Shown: piece after piece, positions 22,640 to 23,133 of the stretch
Layout: each line of letters starts with the position of its first letter
Numbering within the stretch: the first letter of the stretch is position 1
From: an uncultured Novosphingobium sp.
GTDB taxonomy: Bacteria > Pseudomonadota > Alphaproteobacteria > Sphingomonadales > Sphingomonadaceae
Direction: 5' to 3'
Length of the DNA: 23,133 nt
Assembly: GCA_937860195.1 (NCBI GenBank)
Contig: CALMBN010000238.1
Location: 1 to 23,133, forward strand
Notes under the pieces: generated by a model
Seen by the model: only the letters and a program-made list of their open reading frames with translations
Databases searched by the model: none
What the model was told of the DNA's origin: nothing
Program-made: the position numbers and the translations under genes

Positions 22640-23133
22640 GCGCTGGCGTGCGTGGGCGGCGGCTCGAACGCGATGGGCTTATTTTACCCGTTTCTCGACG
22701 ATGCCGAGGTCGCGCTCTACGGCGTCGAGGCGGCGGGCGACGGAATCGAAACCGGCCGGCACGCGGCCTCGCTCGCGGGCGGGCGTCCCGGCGTGCTCCA
22801 CGGCAACCGCACCTATCTGCTGCAAGACGCCGACGGCCAAATCATCGAGGCCCATTCGATCTCGGCGGGCCTCGACTACCCGGGCATCGGCCCCGAACAC
22901 GCCTGGCTCCACGACATGAAGCGCGTGAATTACGTCTCGGCCACCGACAAGGAAGCGCTCGAAGCTTTCCAACTCTGCGCCAAGCAAGAAGGCATCATCC
23001 CAGCGCTCGAACCCGCCCACGCCCTCGCCTTCACGCAAAAACTCGCAAAGAAAATGGCGCGCGACAAAATCATCCTGATGAACATGTGCGGCCGCGGCGA
23101 CAAGGACATCTTCGCGGTGGCCGAACATCTGGG
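22640..23133 (+). CDS. trpB: Tryptophan synthase beta subunit, C-terminal part (joined to fliM, cut by window end)
   Basis: From about base 22640 the same frame reads as TrpB. It starts at the PLP-phosphate motif, [19 protein letters not shown], then [75 protein letters not shown], and [17 protein letters not shown]. TrpB condenses indole with serine to make tryptophan, in complex with TrpA. Only about the last 40 percent is present, without the N-terminal domain or catalytic lysine region, and it has no start of its own. Leucine is mainly coded CTC, unlike the CTG-rich flagellar genes. The sequence is open at the window end. The fragment is almost certainly out of its natural context. Confidence 0.93.

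Noticed and set aside
22265..23133. Novel FliM-TrpB fusion protein as a functional new system
   Set aside because: TrpB would lack its N-terminal half and catalytic lysine, and FliM would lack its middle and C-terminal domains. The join sits at a shared short sequence, so an artefact is much more likely.
1..23133. CRISPR arrays, tRNA/rRNA genes, insertion sequences, prophage genes
   Set aside because: No spaced direct repeats, cloverleaf or rRNA sequence, transposase or phage protein was seen in any part of the window.

Overview
The window is a GC-rich chromosomal segment from a motile alphaproteobacterium. Sphingomonadales is the most likely order, judged from the single-domain FlgJ, the short flagellin, the FlbD-type activator and the style of the FliM and TrpB sequences; this is an inference from protein character, not a database result. 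Almost all of it is coding. The longest gap between genes is about 230 bp, and no tRNA, rRNA, insertion sequence or CRISPR array was seen.

Left third (1-7089, + strand): a compact flagellar operon with the end of flgF, then flgG, flgH, flgI, flgJ (rod-binding domain only), flgK, flgL, motA and motB. It supplies rod, L- and P-ring, hook-filament junction and stator. Genes overlap by 4 bp or are spaced by up to about 30 bp. The flgL stop lies inside a perfect 18-bp palindrome that may act as an attenuator before motA.

Middle (7162-12456): an island of apparently non-flagellar genes. It holds a GST-like protein (+), a four-helix membrane protein and glycerol kinase (-), a secreted ClpP/COG3904-like protein (+), and an unrecognised secreted protein (-). 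The last two converge with 53 bp of overlap.

Right half (12577-22639): flagellin fliC (-) is divergent from an FlbD-like sigma-54 activator (+). The activator is translationally coupled to fliE-fliF-fliG-fliH-fliI-fliJ-fliK-fliL-fliM, which encode the basal-body MS ring, switch, export ATPase complex, hook-length control and FliL. The 228-bp fliC/activator gap contains two divergent sigma-28-like promoter elements that share a perfect 10-bp inverted repeat, CTGCCCTTAA.

Right edge: after about 125 codons of fliM the open frame passes, without a stop, into the C-terminal half of tryptophan synthase beta (trpB), with a different codon style. The most likely explanation is a chimeric contig joined at an LPDA-coding sequence; a real rearrangement is less likely. 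The first ~50 bases at the left edge also do not read as normal FlgF. The outermost ends of the window should therefore be treated with caution.
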